Counted from the first letter of the stretch, positions 23,462 through 37,190 are shown. The stretch: 64,000 bases of DNA from Ophiodon elongatus (GCA_016806645.1 JACSYO010001521.1:817001-881000); one strand, 5' to 3'. A program made the numbers and translations. The notes: generated from the sequence alone by a model not told the origin.

Positions 23462-24886
23462 GTGAGATACACTCATTCATTTGTTTCTACATTCATTCAC
23501 CAGCTGAGTCGGTCAGTGGCTCAGTCTTCATCCTTTGCTGGCCTCACATTGAGGGGTCAACACATCTACTCTTTCATATGAAAGCTTCCAGTTAAGACTA
23601 AAATATCTTTTGACTACTGCAGCTATGCTTGTCCTCAGAGTCAGCCAGTGTTTATCCAAGTGTATCATTTTCACTACAACAGAGGTTTGATCTAAGACCA
23701 AGATATTCCTCATATACCTACCAACCTTGAGTACAGTATGTATCGCCAAACCTTTCACAGCCACTGAGGCCACGACCAGGTTAGGACTCACACAGTACTG
23801 TAGCAGTGTGCATATTCATCTTACATCAATGGCTCTTATTTAGTCATATCTAGCATTGCTATCAGTAATATTAACATACCAGGTTAGACAAACAAAACAA
23901 CAACTTTCAGCTGTTAACATTCATCACAGGTTACAGACCACCTCCCCGTTTCAGATTCCCCTACTGTACTGCCCACCGTTTTCCTTTGCAGTGAGGGATT
24001 ATTACCAAGATTATGAGTGCATTCATTTTGGGTTTTAACTTGTTATAAAGTGTTAGACAAATAAAGATAATCTGCCCTCAACTATTATCTTTTTTTTCAA
24101 CCTGTCTGATGGTCCAAAGTCTCGTTTCTTGCTACATTGGACTTTGTTTACATTCATTGGTTAATTAGGAGAGTAAAATGTCATCAGATCGCACACGGAT
24201 TGTTTGAAAATATAAGGCAAACACATTCTATATGGATCAACACTGCAAGCCCCATGCAGACAATGCTGGTGATGCATTACAGAGTCACAAGTGTGTGCGA
24301 TGGGGCAGTGGGGGGGTGGGATGTGTTAAGAAAGTTATGGGCCAACAAATACACGTGAATTCCTAGCAGTGCTTCCCAGAAGGCAGAAGTAGATATTCCG
24401 TGTGTAGTACATGAGAAAGGTCCTGGGCGAGTTCTCCAGCTGGCCCGCGGCTCTACTTAGTCCAGCTGCTGAGAAAGCAGTCCTCCACAGAGCAACCTGC
24501 AGCTTTGGAGCTGATCCCCAGGAGCCACAGAATATTGGCTTTCAGGCTTTCACTGCACTTCGGACAGAATTATAGTTTGTGTTGCAGACCTGATGAAGGA
24601 GGTGAGAATCATCTCGCTTGCAGCCAGTGAAACTGTCTCCTCAACAAATAAATCATCTGCTGTTATAAATAAAAAGTCCATACGTCAGAGGAGCGTGTAC
24701 CTGCTCACATAGAGACTTGGAAAATAATATTTGTGTTGGGTGTGAATAATGACTGGGGCTGGATTGATTTCTCGGGTAGTGTTTTTGAGGGCGTTTAGGT
24801 GTGTGCTTTTAAGTGCATGTGTTTGCATGATGTTTGTGCCTATATTTGTTTGTGTCTGCTCATGGGTGTGTATCGATATCTTCCAG
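23462..24886. other. tenm3: tenm3 intron (1,425 bp)
   Basis: GT..AG intron between the phase-1 donor at 23462 and the acceptor ending TTCCAG at 24886. No nested gene or clear mobile element is seen. Confidence 0.85.
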
Positions 24887-25007
24887 GTTCATCAGGGGAC
24901 AGTGAAGACTGTGCTATCGGCTCCCAGGGACTCCGGGTCCCCACTCAGAAGTCCTACTCCTCCAGTGAAACTCTCAAGGCCTTCGACCAGCACCAAGACC
25001 AGACCAG
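24887..25007 (+). CDS. tenm3: tenm3 coding exon (residues 25-65)
   Basis: This 121-bp exon continues the teneurin-3 cytoplasmic domain. Phase 1 at entry and phase 2 at exit fit its neighbours exactly. It encodes GSSGDSEDC, then AIGSQGL, then RVPTQKSYSSSETLKAFD. The segment VPTQKSYSSSETLKAFD is the most conserved N-terminal block of teneurins. Relative to the mammalian protein as I remember it (..EECRVPTQ..), the seven residues AIGSQGL (34-40) are extra. The insertion is in frame and internal to the exon, so it is not an artefact of splice-site choice. The block is serine-rich, consistent with a regulated cytoplasmic tail, but no catalytic motif is present. The donor is GTTAGA, and the residue-65 arginine codon is completed by the next exon. 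Confidence 0.95.
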
Positions 25008-25140
25008 GTTAGAACTGGGCGTGCTCAGGTCAGACGTACAAAGAGAATGCCTGTCTGGTTCGGGTCGGGCTCGGTTACTACTCTCTGGGACTCAGGTTGG
25101 GTTCGGTCCCAAATATGCGGCCCAAACCTCACTCTGATGT
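25008..25140 (+). mobile_element. repeat fragment immediately after the tenm3 donor
   Basis: GGTTCGGGTCGGGCTCGG and GGGACTCAGGTTGGGTTCGG near 25058-25110 recall the GGGTCGGGT-rich segment of a common fish DNA transposon. It begins within about 45 bases of the exon end. Boundaries and family were not determined. Confidence 0.4.
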
Positions 25141-25934
25141 AGGCCTATACCTCACCTTCATTCAATAAACACATCCCTACTTTATATCTATAAAATATAT
25201 GTTATTGACTGTGAGGGACATGTACCCTTACTTTACCAATAGAGTGAAAAGAGGTAGAATCATGTTTTGAGTTGAGTATCCCTTTTGATATTTGTAAAAC
25301 CTTGATATAATACCATCACTGCAAAAAATTAAATGTAGGTCATACCGCCCAACCATTTTCTTGAGTGGACTAACACACATATTTACACGTGTGATTTGAG
25401 CCACAGAGGGTTTGGAAGTCACATCTCTGCTGATAATTCTGTATTGAACAGACCATCACAGACAGCAAACAAGGATTGAGCCACATTAGATGTGCTTTAT
25501 TATCCGTGACAATAGACCAACCTGACTATCCAGCAGAACTCAGTGGAGCACATGCTTTATACGGCACCACAGCAGACAGCAAAAGGAATGTGTATTCCTT
25601 GGATTCTAGAAAAAAAACCTACTAAAATGATGTGTTTTTAATATGATGTTAATTTAAAATAAACATTTCCATTCTGCACCTTATCTTTATATGTGTTCCT
25701 TATTACCGTTCATACAAACAGGGTAATAATGAACGTATGTACTGGTATCTCTCTGTAGAGACAAATCAGACTTGGCATTGTGTTTACTGTCCTGTTTGAT
25801 GCTGAATGGTAAATTAAACTAATTTGGTACCGATGAACCCAACAAAAGGACAAAACAATCTCTGGATTCATTCTGAAGGACTATTCTTTATTATCGTAAC
25901 ACAACTGACAACATCTGTCCTTGGTTGTTGACAG
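25141..25934. other. tenm3: rest of the 927-bp tenm3 intron
   Basis: AT-rich, with no coding or repeat structure recognised. The acceptor at its end is TTGACAG (25928-25934). Confidence 0.8.
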
Positions 25935-26005
25935 GTTACTGTACGGGACGACCAAGGGTTACAAGGACATGGTCCACCGTGAACAGGATGATTATAACCG
26001 ACAAG
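25935..26005 (+). CDS. tenm3: tenm3 coding exon (residues 65-89)
   Basis: A 71-bp exon entered in phase 2 and left in phase 1. It encodes LLYGTTKGYKDMVHREQDDYNRQ. Teneurin-3 of other vertebrates has LLYG.. KD.VHRE.DE..RQG here (from memory), so the residues that define the paralogue are kept: LLYG, KD, VHRE and RQ. The first codon (Arg 65) is split with the previous exon and the last (Gly 89) with the next. The donor is GTGAGA. The exon is too small to be obvious from open-frame length alone and is supported by homology and phase together. No known enzymatic domain lies here. Confidence 0.94.
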
Positions 26006-26429
26006 GTGAGAGGCCCCTTCTCTGTTTGGTTATCTTTGCACACTTAAAGCAACAAGACTCCGAATAAGAGTTCTGTCTGCAGCCTTGCTATCTGCACCTT
26101 GGAATGTCATGGGAATTGCCTCTCTGTTTTTTTGTGTTTATTTATTATCAACCCTGTGCAAATCCTAATTTGCTTAGTGTACTGTTATTTGGTGTTTGTT
26201 TTTGTTTTAGTTTACAAATTCGTGGAGTTTTAAAACTTGCTTAACACATTAATGCTCTACGTATGGATGGATGCAGGTGAGATGGTTTAGTGGAGAGTTC
26301 TGTTAAAATGATGTCAATAAAAAGATATGTGGGATGAAAGCTACAGTATAATGAACCACTGAAAGTGACACATCTTGGTAAAATGGTAAAAAAAAGGGAA
26401 AAGAATCCTTCTCCACAGAGCTCAGTCAT

Positions 26430-26830
26430 TGTTCTCCAGCTCCAATTAACACACCGTCAATATTTGAGAAATGAAAAAAATATAATTACTCAATCATCTT
26501 ATCTCCTTCATTTTCACTGCTGGCCTAATTGCAGCTCATTTAAAATTAATATAACTTTTAATTGAACGGCAGCATTCGTTATCTCTTGTTGTGCCATTAA
26601 TTACGGAAAGCTTTGATAATTTCCCTTTTCATTTGCTGATTAAAGATGAAGAGGCACAAACTGAGATTTTACAGATGATTTGTTTGTCTTCTTTTCATTT
26701 ATATTTTAAAGGATTATCACGTGTGTTATTTGAGCCAGATTTCAGCCCATTTCCAATTGATATGAAAGAGTTACTCCTGATGACTTGTCAAATTTAATGT
26801 AAAAATTATTCTTAATGTCTAATCCACTCA
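26430..26830. promoter_or_regulatory. candidate intronic enhancer / conserved non-coding element
   Basis: The block is AT-rich but not low-complexity and has no microsatellite. It contains several homeodomain-type cores: TAATTG near 26527, TTTAATTG near 26556 and CATTAATTACGG near 26596. It also has CACGTG near 26719, an E-box. This texture resembles vertebrate conserved non-coding elements near developmental genes. Conservation cannot be tested from one sequence. Confidence 0.25.
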
Positions 26831-27240
26831 TGAATTACTTTACTCAGTCTGCATGTTTTCCAATATTAAAGAAGCTTTTTTTTTTAAAGTAAGAAAGAGA
26901 ACCCTATTTAAACACCAATTAGTGGTTCCTCTTGTTTTGGGGGCAACTGTAACAAAGAATGTTGCATGAGATGTAATTACAAAAATGCCTGCAGCCCGGC
27001 ATTCATCGAGCATCCCTCATTATGATATGCCATTATGATGCTAACAAGTATTTTATATGTATTATTATATTTTCATATATATACTGTGTGTGTGTGTGTT
27101 TGTGTTTGTTTGTTTGTTTGTTTGTTTGTTTCATCACATAAACAACATCTAAACAACTCTACATTGACACCCGGGAGGATAATTTATGTGTATGAATACA
27201 TATTTTTGTGGAAGTAGGTGAAAATGAGATAACGGCCTCA

Positions 27241-27290
27241 CACACACACTTTCTGCTGTGAACCAGGGTCAGTATCAAGGGATGCAGCAA
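27241..27290 (-). repeat. 50-bp segment duplicated inverted at 33043-33094
   Basis: The reverse complement TTGCTGCATCCCTTGATACT and the following 30 bases match 33043-33094 with one visible difference (A/G). Both copies end in a short TG tract. Confidence 0.85.
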
Positions 27291-29092
27291 AAATTAATTC
27301 TGTCATAATCAGAGGCTTGTCATGACACTAGTGTTTGAATAGTGGAGGGATTTCCACTGTTTGATAATACTTAATTGAGATGTTAAAAAGTATCAATGAA
27401 CCCAATCAATAATGTGTAACATTAGTCATGAGATACACAGGTGTGTGTGGTTTCTTGCATGTCCTCTGTTCTTTGGTCCATCTCAGTGCTTCAGCGATCC
27501 ACATGGCCTTACTTTTAAACCAGAGGCCACCTTTTTACAGAAGGCTATCTTTAGTTCTGAACCCAGATCTATGGCCCTCGTCTTTTTTCATTTTCTACAA
27601 TACATTCCTTTGTGTGAATTCCCTGCTCAATCATACAAAATGAACTGCAATTTAATCTATTTTCTGTAATGTCTGTTCTTTAAGAGGAAATACAGTTTAG
27701 ATAAGATCAAAAAGTATCTTTCAAATTAGAGTTTTATGATTGCTATAGTTCATCTTTTATTTCTATTTCCTTGTCGATCCAGTTCTTTTTTTAGCAGTTT
27801 TTATAACTTATCATTACACCTACATTTATTTTAATTCATTCATTCAATTCCCTTTTATCCTAAATCCTAATCCCAGCTCATTGATCATCCCTTCTAAACC
27901 AGACCCCTCCTCTTTTGTTATCGTCTCATTTCACAGCAGCTGAAGGTTCATTATTTGTTATAACCTGTTCATTTAGTTTTTTTTATTATAACAGTAACAT
28001 TGTCAGCATATGCCAGGACAACCACATGCTCTCCACTACTAGTTCTGGTGCCACTCTTCAATAATTACTCAAATAAAAATATATCCTCGAAAATATGAAT
28101 GTTATTATTTGACATGATTTACATCTGAGCAACTGCTCTAACATAATAGATGTAAATTGTGACTGAATGATGGAGCGCATGGTGTTAAAGCTCCACCACC
28201 TTCACAGTTTATATCTTAATAGTCTCCAGGCTTAACACGCTGCTAATCTGTCTCTTCTCCTGTAATGACTAAATGGGATTTAAGGGATCTAGTCAATAAG
28301 TATTCATCTTCTCTCATCTTCTGCTTCTATTTTCTATTTTCTGTCTTGAAAACATTTTTTGAGATGTTTTGTTAAACTATAGCTCTTTCATAAAGTCTCA
28401 TAACTAGAGTCAAGGCTTTGATGCTGCTGAGTCAGGCTCTCTGTACGTGTAGCAGCTGCATTCTGAACTGAGATCCTTCTCCGCTGGATACTCACACACA
28501 GGCTGGTTAGGCCGCAGGGCCAATGATGTATGACACAGTTAGTTACACACATAGTGGAGCAATAGAACATTCATTGTGGATTGATTAATCTAAGTAATCT
28601 TTTAAGCAAAAATGCCAAATAGGATATGGTTCCAACTTCACAAATATGAGGATTTATGTGTTTTTAAACATTGAATATCTTTCGTTTACTGATTGCTGGT
28701 TGGGAAAATCAAACAAGTCAAAGACATCACCTTTTTCACTCCTTATTTTAGAGCCAGACAGTGAACTATTTTCTCTATAAATGAGCTATGAAATTAAACT
28801 TTAAAAAAATATTTTTTAACAATGTAGAATCAATTGAAAACATAAATGTTCTTCAGCTTAGAAGATGCTATTTTTATTACAAAACTTTTCTATGAGGCCA
28901 TAGATAAAAAATAATTGTATTAAATCTAAGTGAATCTATGGGAGTTTTAACCTGCCTTAATGCTTGAAGGGACATTTTAAGGTCTATGTCCATTCAATTT
29001 CAGATTTTTATTTTGTAATCAAGTTGTAATATATGTATGTAATATCTAGTAATTAGCTAAAATCAGTTGTAAAATGGCTGTTTCTCTTTCAG

Positions 29093-29380
29093 GTCAGCAT
29101 TTCAGTCTTCGTCAGCTGGGAATCTGCGAGCCACCTTCGCGTCGTGGCCTGGCCTTCTGCTCCGAGATGGGCCTCCCACACCGTGGCTTCTCAGTTGGCA
29201 CGGCCCAGGACATGGACACCGACAGTCAGGCTGTGATGTCACCAGAGCGCGCCATGCGGCTGTGGGGCCGTGGGGGTTTGGGTAAATCATCAGGGAGGAG
29301 TTCCTGTCTGTCCAGCCGCTCCAACTCAGTGCTGACTCTTACCGACACCGAGCATGAGAACAAGTCGGACAGCGACAACG
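29093..29380 (+). CDS. tenm3: tenm3 coding exon (residues 89-184)
   Basis: The largest exon here (288 bp), phase 1 at both ends. It encodes the middle of the teneurin-3 cytoplasmic domain: FSLRQLGICEPPSRRGLAF, then EMGLPHRGFS, then AVMSPERAMRLWGRG, then SGRSSCLSSRSNS and LTLTDTEHENKSDSDN. The block CEP..RRGLAFC.EMGLPHRG is the teneurin-3 version; tenm2 and tenm4 read differently as I recall. MSPE.A.RLWGRG and SSCLSSR.NS.LTLTDTEHEN are shared by all teneurins. GGLGKS in place of the mammalian GVK adds residues before SGRSS. The acceptor is TTTCAG at 29092 and the donor GTAAGC at 29381, both strong. The next exon (proline-rich part and transmembrane segment) was looked for downstream and not found in the window. 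Confidence 0.97.
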
Positions 29381-30224
29381 GTAAGCTTCTTCTCCCTTTC
29401 TGCTTCTTTCCCTCACCGAATAGATGCTATTTCAACTGAAGAGCGGTACACTTTCCATTTTTAGGGCATTATCGACTGACAGCTTCCTTTCAGGTACACA
29501 CAGGAACACTCTTCTATATGTACTCAGCCTGATAGATTAAAAAAAATGTTCAGCATTGATCATCATCCTTCGAAAGTATGCATACACAATTGTGAATTAT
29601 GATATTTTTGTTTGTTTTATTTTACATTTCTCCAGTTTTGCTATGATTCTACACACTTGTAGTTGTTGCTTCAGACACTCCCATGGCCTGTCTTAACACT
29701 CACAATAAACATCAGATAAGTTCAAAAGAATATACATTTTAACAAGTCTGAAATCAGTTTTCATTACCAAGAAGATTCAATTCTTGAGAACAAAATTACA
29801 AGATATATAACATTGGAGGATTTTACTTCCCCTCTCCTTTATTTAATAAGACAAATTAGACATTTCCTCTGGTACAATTACTGATAAAGCAGCCATGAGG
29901 TGGAACTTCCATGAGCTGCTGTGAGTCTGCTGCTTGTGGTGTGTGTTAGTGAGGGGGAATCTTCTGAAGACATCACCTACAGCAGTGTTAGTCAATGCCA
30001 GTGGGATTTGTTACCGAGGGAACATTTGAACAATTTTACAAATATTGAGAGGAAGCAAAAAAAAGTAATTGATGTACTGCATGTTCTTATTCTGGAGATC
30101 TTGCTTGAATGATTCCAGTGTTGGTCAAAGCAGTTCATTGCAGTATGTTCCATGCCAGCTAATATCAACCTACCCATAAACATATTATTAGGAGTCTATT
30201 ATTCTCTACTGTATTCCTTTCTGT
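29381..30224. other. tenm3: start of a long tenm3 intron; non-coding
   Basis: From the donor at 29381 no further tenm3 exon is found, so the rest of the window is probably intron. This first part is AT-rich with no recognised element. Confidence 0.6.
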
Positions 30225-30365
30225 TGGGGTGGCAGTGGCTCAGGTGGGACAGTGGGTTGTCCACTAATTGCAGAGTTGGAGTTTGATCCCTGACTCTTCT
30301 CCCCACATGGTGAAGTGTCCTTGAGCAAGACACTGAACCACAAGTTGCTCCTGATGAGCAGGCAA

Positions 30366-30432
<67 letters not shown>

Positions 30433-30562
30433 TGTGTGTGTATTGTGTGTATTGTGTGTGTGTGTGTATTGTGTGTGTGTATTGTGTGTGTGTATTGGTG
30501 AATTTGAGGCAAATTATGATACACAATAATTAATTCTGATTTGTAAAGCCTCATGGCTTATA
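30225..30562 (+). mobile_element. SINE copy with large GT expansion
   Basis: The head is GGCAGTGGCTCAGG, followed by a B-box-like GAGTTTGATCCC and the body AGTGTCCTTGAGCAAGACAC and GTTGCTCCTGATGAGCAGG. The body then turns into a GT/ATTGTGT array (30367-30498). The SINE tail resumes as TTGGTGAATTTGAGGC. It is the same family as 16050-16462. Confidence 0.75.
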
Positions 30563-30941
30563 TATATATACATATACATATTTTAGACATTGATCCCTGC
30601 AGTAGATGTAATGCAGCCCATTAGTCAGTGAATGGGCTGCATTGTTTAAAACATGGGGGGGCTGTAAAACACTGCCACACTCCTTTAATTAATGATCACA
30701 ACTTAGCTGAGCCGGCATTCGTTTTTTGACCTTTCATGTTTGCATATGTGGCTTTGTGTGCATCACATAAGCAAGGAAATGTACGTGCGCAAATATCTTT
30801 GTAAAGTACTTCTTCGTCTGCCGGTGTGTGTGTGTGTGTGTGCATGTGGGTGTGTGTGTGCATGTATATATCCCCACGGTAGTTTTTCTTAACAGGTGTG
30901 AATTTCATACTTAATAAAGGACTGTTTTTTTATTTTAGACG

Positions 30942-30976
<35 letters not shown>

Positions 30977-31229
30977 TATTTCCATTAAGCTAGACAAACA
31001 CACACGCACACACACACACACACACACAGTGGGTTTTCATTAAGAGATGTGATGTTGTAATTAACAGTGAGAAAAAGTGCTGAGTCGTTATATTGCCTAT
31101 ATTAAGTTTGATAATGTTTTTATTAAATGGCATTATGCTGTGGATGTCAGTGCTCTGGAGGATACACTTCCAATCTCTAAAAGTGAGTAGTCGTCAAGTT
31201 TTCAAAGGCTAATTGACTCTTTAAAATGC

Positions 31230-31231
<2 letters not shown>
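30563..31231. other. non-coding with several short AC/GT arrays
   Basis: Small arrays lie at about 30822-30862 (GT), 30943-30974 (AC) and 30998-31028 (AC). Nothing coding is seen. Confidence 0.6.
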
Positions 31232-31315
<84 letters not shown>

Positions 31316-31351
31316 AGTTGAGGTGGTCAATTGCTAACACATGGTCACTTG
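31232..31351 (+). repeat. (TG)n plus 38-bp segment shared with 35856-35893
   Basis: A TG array of about 83 bp runs into GGAGTTGAGGTGGTCAATTG and 18 further bases ending CACTTG (31314-31351). The same junction and segment recur at 35856-35893 with one visible difference (CACATGG versus CATATGG). Confidence 0.88.
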
Positions 31352-33042
31352 TGGTTCAGAGCGGCTCCATCAGTAGGGGCAGCGGTGGCTCCTCATTATT
31401 GGGGTTGAGATTAACCCTGATGAAGGCATGCTCGTCCAGGTTGCTGGATAAAGCCTTCGGGACTGGAGAAGAGTTGTGCCACTTGCATTGAAGCTCATAC
31501 TGGTGTGCACCTCGCTGTGTATGCCTTCTCAAAGGAAGACATTGGTGGGTCTGTATTGGACAGAAGCAGAATTACATTGTGTTATAAAGAAATTCTGCTG
31601 TTTGGTAAAAACCGACCTTACAGGAAGGAACCTCAGTTAATAGTTAAATCACTAGCTGGAGGCCGTAGCATAGACAATACCAGAACCTGTCACATAGTCA
31701 GAATAGAATTGCTCATCTTTCCACTCCTAAAACCTCTTCAGGAACCTTTGACTGCAACGACCTGTTTGCAAGTCTGGTTTAGTGCTCTGTGTTGGCCCGG
31801 GAACTGTCAGGCTGAAGTTTGAAGGACTGATTTCCACTGATTGGTCAAACACAAGCCCAGCGAGTAGAACACCCGTCACTACTGCTAGTACGGGCAGCAG
31901 GACTTCAGATGGAAAACTTTGGTATGTTATTGATGTTAGCAGCCAGAGTTAGCAGCCAATATGTTGCATGCATTGTTATGGATAAATACAGACACTTCCC
32001 CCTAAGTCTCCATCACATCAGTTTAGCTATGAGGTCGTCAGCTGTGTGTCTGCTAACACTTTGTTAGCAGACACAAAGAAAGGTTAGCGAGTGTCTATTC
32101 GAGAGAGAAAGCGTGTGTGTGTGTGTGTGGCGGTGAGTATGAAGCTATCAGTGACGTGATAGCTGTGAATGTAGCCGTGCAGTACGTGCCTAGTGTATTT
32201 GTCAGTGAATCAATGTTACAGCTCCTCGAGACCCAAGCCAAGTCTCTGGGTCTTGACTGCCAGCCACCTGCTGGCAGCTCTGTTCAGGCTCATTTAAGGT
32301 TGGATGACTCTACTTCTCACTTGATTTATTACCTCAGTAAACTATGTTGTCTGTGTTTTCATCTAAGAACTTTAACTCGCTCACAGTGTGTTTTCACTTC
32401 AAGAGAGTTAATTATAACATTGTAACAAATTGTCTGATTCAGCGTTTGGTTGTAATTAGCTCCACCCTCTCGTGTCACCTCTGCCCCAAAAAGACAAGCT
32501 GGTGATAACTGCTGTCCACACACCAATGGGGGAAGTCATGATTACTACGTCCAGCTCTTATTTGATGAGTGTACGTCACGTTACGGTACCAGTAGGCCTA
32601 CTTGGATTGGTTCGAATGATATTGTAACACATTCTAACACAAAATGTGCTCATTTTTAAACCCACATAAATGGAGCAATAAATCAAAAAACTATTTAGTT
32701 CAGGTTAAAAAATGTTTGCTTGAATGCAGAATAAAAGTACTCTGAGACGTGATGGTGGGAAACAGTTTGTACTTGATCCAGTCTGAGTACTCTTGAGTGT
32801 CAGCCTCCAAACAGCCAAACACACTGAACCCTATAGATTTACATGAACATGCTCTTCTTTATAATCAATGCAGTACTGAGTCGTGGCGAGAGGCTCCTCT
32901 GAGAGTAAAAGTATGTGGTGACACCTCACCTTCACCTCTCCTCTTCTCTTGTACTGCTCTTCATTCTCTGAATGGGGCTGATAGTCCAGTTATTGCTCTG
33001 TAAACAGCAGACGATACATTGCCTCCGCTGAGACACCTATTG
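31352..33042. other. non-coding; possible old repeat at 31840-32420
   Basis: The stretch is fairly GC-balanced and includes GTTAGCAGCCAGAGTTAGCAG near 31938 and several TTAGCAGAC-type motifs, a style seen in fish DNA transposons. No frame with a known domain was found. Confidence 0.3.
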
Positions 33043-33094
33043 TTGCTGCGTCCCTTGATACTGACCCTGGTTCACAGCAGAAAGTGTGTGTGTG
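33043..33094 (+). repeat. copy of the 27241-27290 segment
   Basis: See the entry at 27241. This copy is on the opposite strand and also ends in TGTGTGTG. Confidence 0.85.
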
Positions 33095-33408
33095 CGGGCG
33101 CATGCACGTGTGTGTGTACAGTAACTTAAACCAACTTCTGTGATTCTATCTGGCGCTTTGTTAAAAGAGGAAGCGGGAGGAAGAATAGATAACAGGGAGG
33201 GCAAGAAGAATGGGAGAAGAGAGGAAGACATCAGGGAGGAGGTGGAGAAGAAAACGGAAAGCAGTTCAATGGTGACAGAAGGATTCAAAAGAGAGGCAGG
33301 GAAAGTCCAGAATAAAGGCAGAACACGGAAAAGGAGAAGCCTCTCTGCATTATTTGTTCTCCTGAGAGGAAATATTAGACCAGAGACGTCTGGCTGGCTC
33401 CCCAGTGG
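33095..33408. other. purine-rich, non-coding
   Basis: 33165-33300 is AG-rich (GGAAGAAGAGG-like). The open frames are low-complexity. Confidence 0.5.
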
Positions 33409-33419
33409 ACACACACACA

Positions 33420-33500
<81 letters not shown>
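33409..33500. repeat. (AC)n microsatellite
   Basis: About 45 AC units with one AG interruption near the left end. Confidence 0.97.
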
Positions 33501-35893
<2,393 letters not shown>

Positions 35894-36113
35894 GAGACAC
35901 ACAGCGAGATGGGTGGTGGTGTGTTGGGGGGGTAGGGGTTGGGGGGAGGGGTTTACAGAAGAAAAGTGCAGGGATGAGAAATTGAGGAGATAAGAGAGTC
36001 AAGTTCCTTTAAAGCGGGATGAATCTCAAGACTCTGTTTCAAACATGGAGCAGAAACACTGGAACAATGTGTGTGTTCCTGCAAGCCACGCATGGTCGCT
36101 CATGTGAATGTGC
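35894..36113 (+). repeat. 220-bp segment, identical by eye to an inverted copy at 61268-61487
   Basis: It starts GAGACACACAGCGAG and ends CATGTGAATGTGC. By eye every base, including the G-runs of 7, 4, 6 and 4, agrees with the reverse complement of 61268-61487. Beyond the right end both continue with AGTAAATGTG into a GT-type array, but this copy lacks 12 bases there (ACATATCCGTGC), between two GTGC words. Confidence 0.95.
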
Positions 36114-36120
36114 AGTAAAT

Positions 36121-36121
36121 G

Positions 36122-36153
<32 letters not shown>

Positions 36154-36156
36154 TGT
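36121..36156. repeat. (GTGC)n microsatellite
   Basis: About nine GTGC/TGCG units. Each unit carries a CpG, which is uncommon in a methylated vertebrate genome. Confidence 0.95.
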
Positions 36157-37047
36157 CACCTAGAAATAATCCACATTATTGTTTGTATATTGTACCTATA
36201 TTTACAGTATCATCTGTATCTTTAACTAAACAAACCACAGTAAAGACATTACAATAGGATTGTCTGTGTATTTGATATAAGAGTGTGTATGTATATATAT
36301 ATATATTATTATGATTGTTGTTGTTGTTATTATTAATACCATCCACTTCATTAAACAGATGCTAGAATTGATGTACATTTTTATGAACTCAAACTGGTTG
36401 AAACACTTTCGAGCTGATGATAAGCATACAAGACTTAACTCTGCATTTAAGTATCTTTATTGTAGTTATTCGTTTTGGTATTGCTCCAGTATTAGTGCCC
36501 ACAAATTCTATGTGCTGCTTAGAATAATGTGTATTCCTTAAAATATTTATATTGCAGGCTTATTAAACTATACATCAGGTAGCTCTAACACAGTGTTCAT
36601 ATGCTTGCAACATATTTGCTCATGCTGTTGCAAAAGAACTTCATATATTAGATAGTTATCCAGTACAATACACACACACATCTACAAACGCACACATACA
36701 CACATCATGGTAGAGGAAGAGACAACAGATGTGACTGCTGCAGAAGACAGATCACTGCAATAACCAAGGTGCATAATGCAAGTACAGAGAGATTATACAT
36801 GCACGTTCACCAGTATGCATTTCAAGACATTTTCCTGTCATCCATGCTGCGGTATTGATACATAGATATTACTGCTGGTTATGTTTTTGCTCAGCGGGTG
36901 CTGTACAGTTAATACAAAACAGCCTGCAGGAATAAATAATGTATCATCTCTCACAGCAAGAAGGTGTGGAGAATAGCAGTGAGTATGTTGCACAAAGACT
37001 GCAGATGTATTTCCGGCTCGTCTTTCACACTCTTCCAAGAGCTAGTT
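36157..37047. other. non-coding, AT-rich
   Basis: No exon or RNA gene is seen. There is a short (TA)n at about 36290-36306. Confidence 0.5.
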
Positions 37048-37050
37048 GTG

Positions 37051-37089
<39 letters not shown>

Positions 37090-37190
37090 AGAAAAATAAA
37101 TTTTCACCATACTGAAATGCACTTGAGTTCACATGAGCCACGCCCCCCCCCCCCCCCCCTCCCCACACACACACACACACACACACACTC
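37048..37190. repeat. (TGCG)n, poly-C and (AC)n cluster
   Basis: Ten or so TGCG units (37048-37089), a run of about 18 C (37143-37160) and an AC array (about 37164-37188) lie within 150 bp. The C-run abutting AC is a likely site of sequencing error. Confidence 0.93.

Larger units (their letters stand above)
26006..29092. other. tenm3: tenm3 intron (3,087 bp) with a candidate conserved element
   Basis: GT..AG intron. It contains a short TG/TTTG array (about 27083-27130) and a segment at 27241-27290 that reappears inverted at 33043. At 26430-26830 there is a TAATTA-type AT-rich block, listed separately. No nested gene is seen. Confidence 0.8.
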
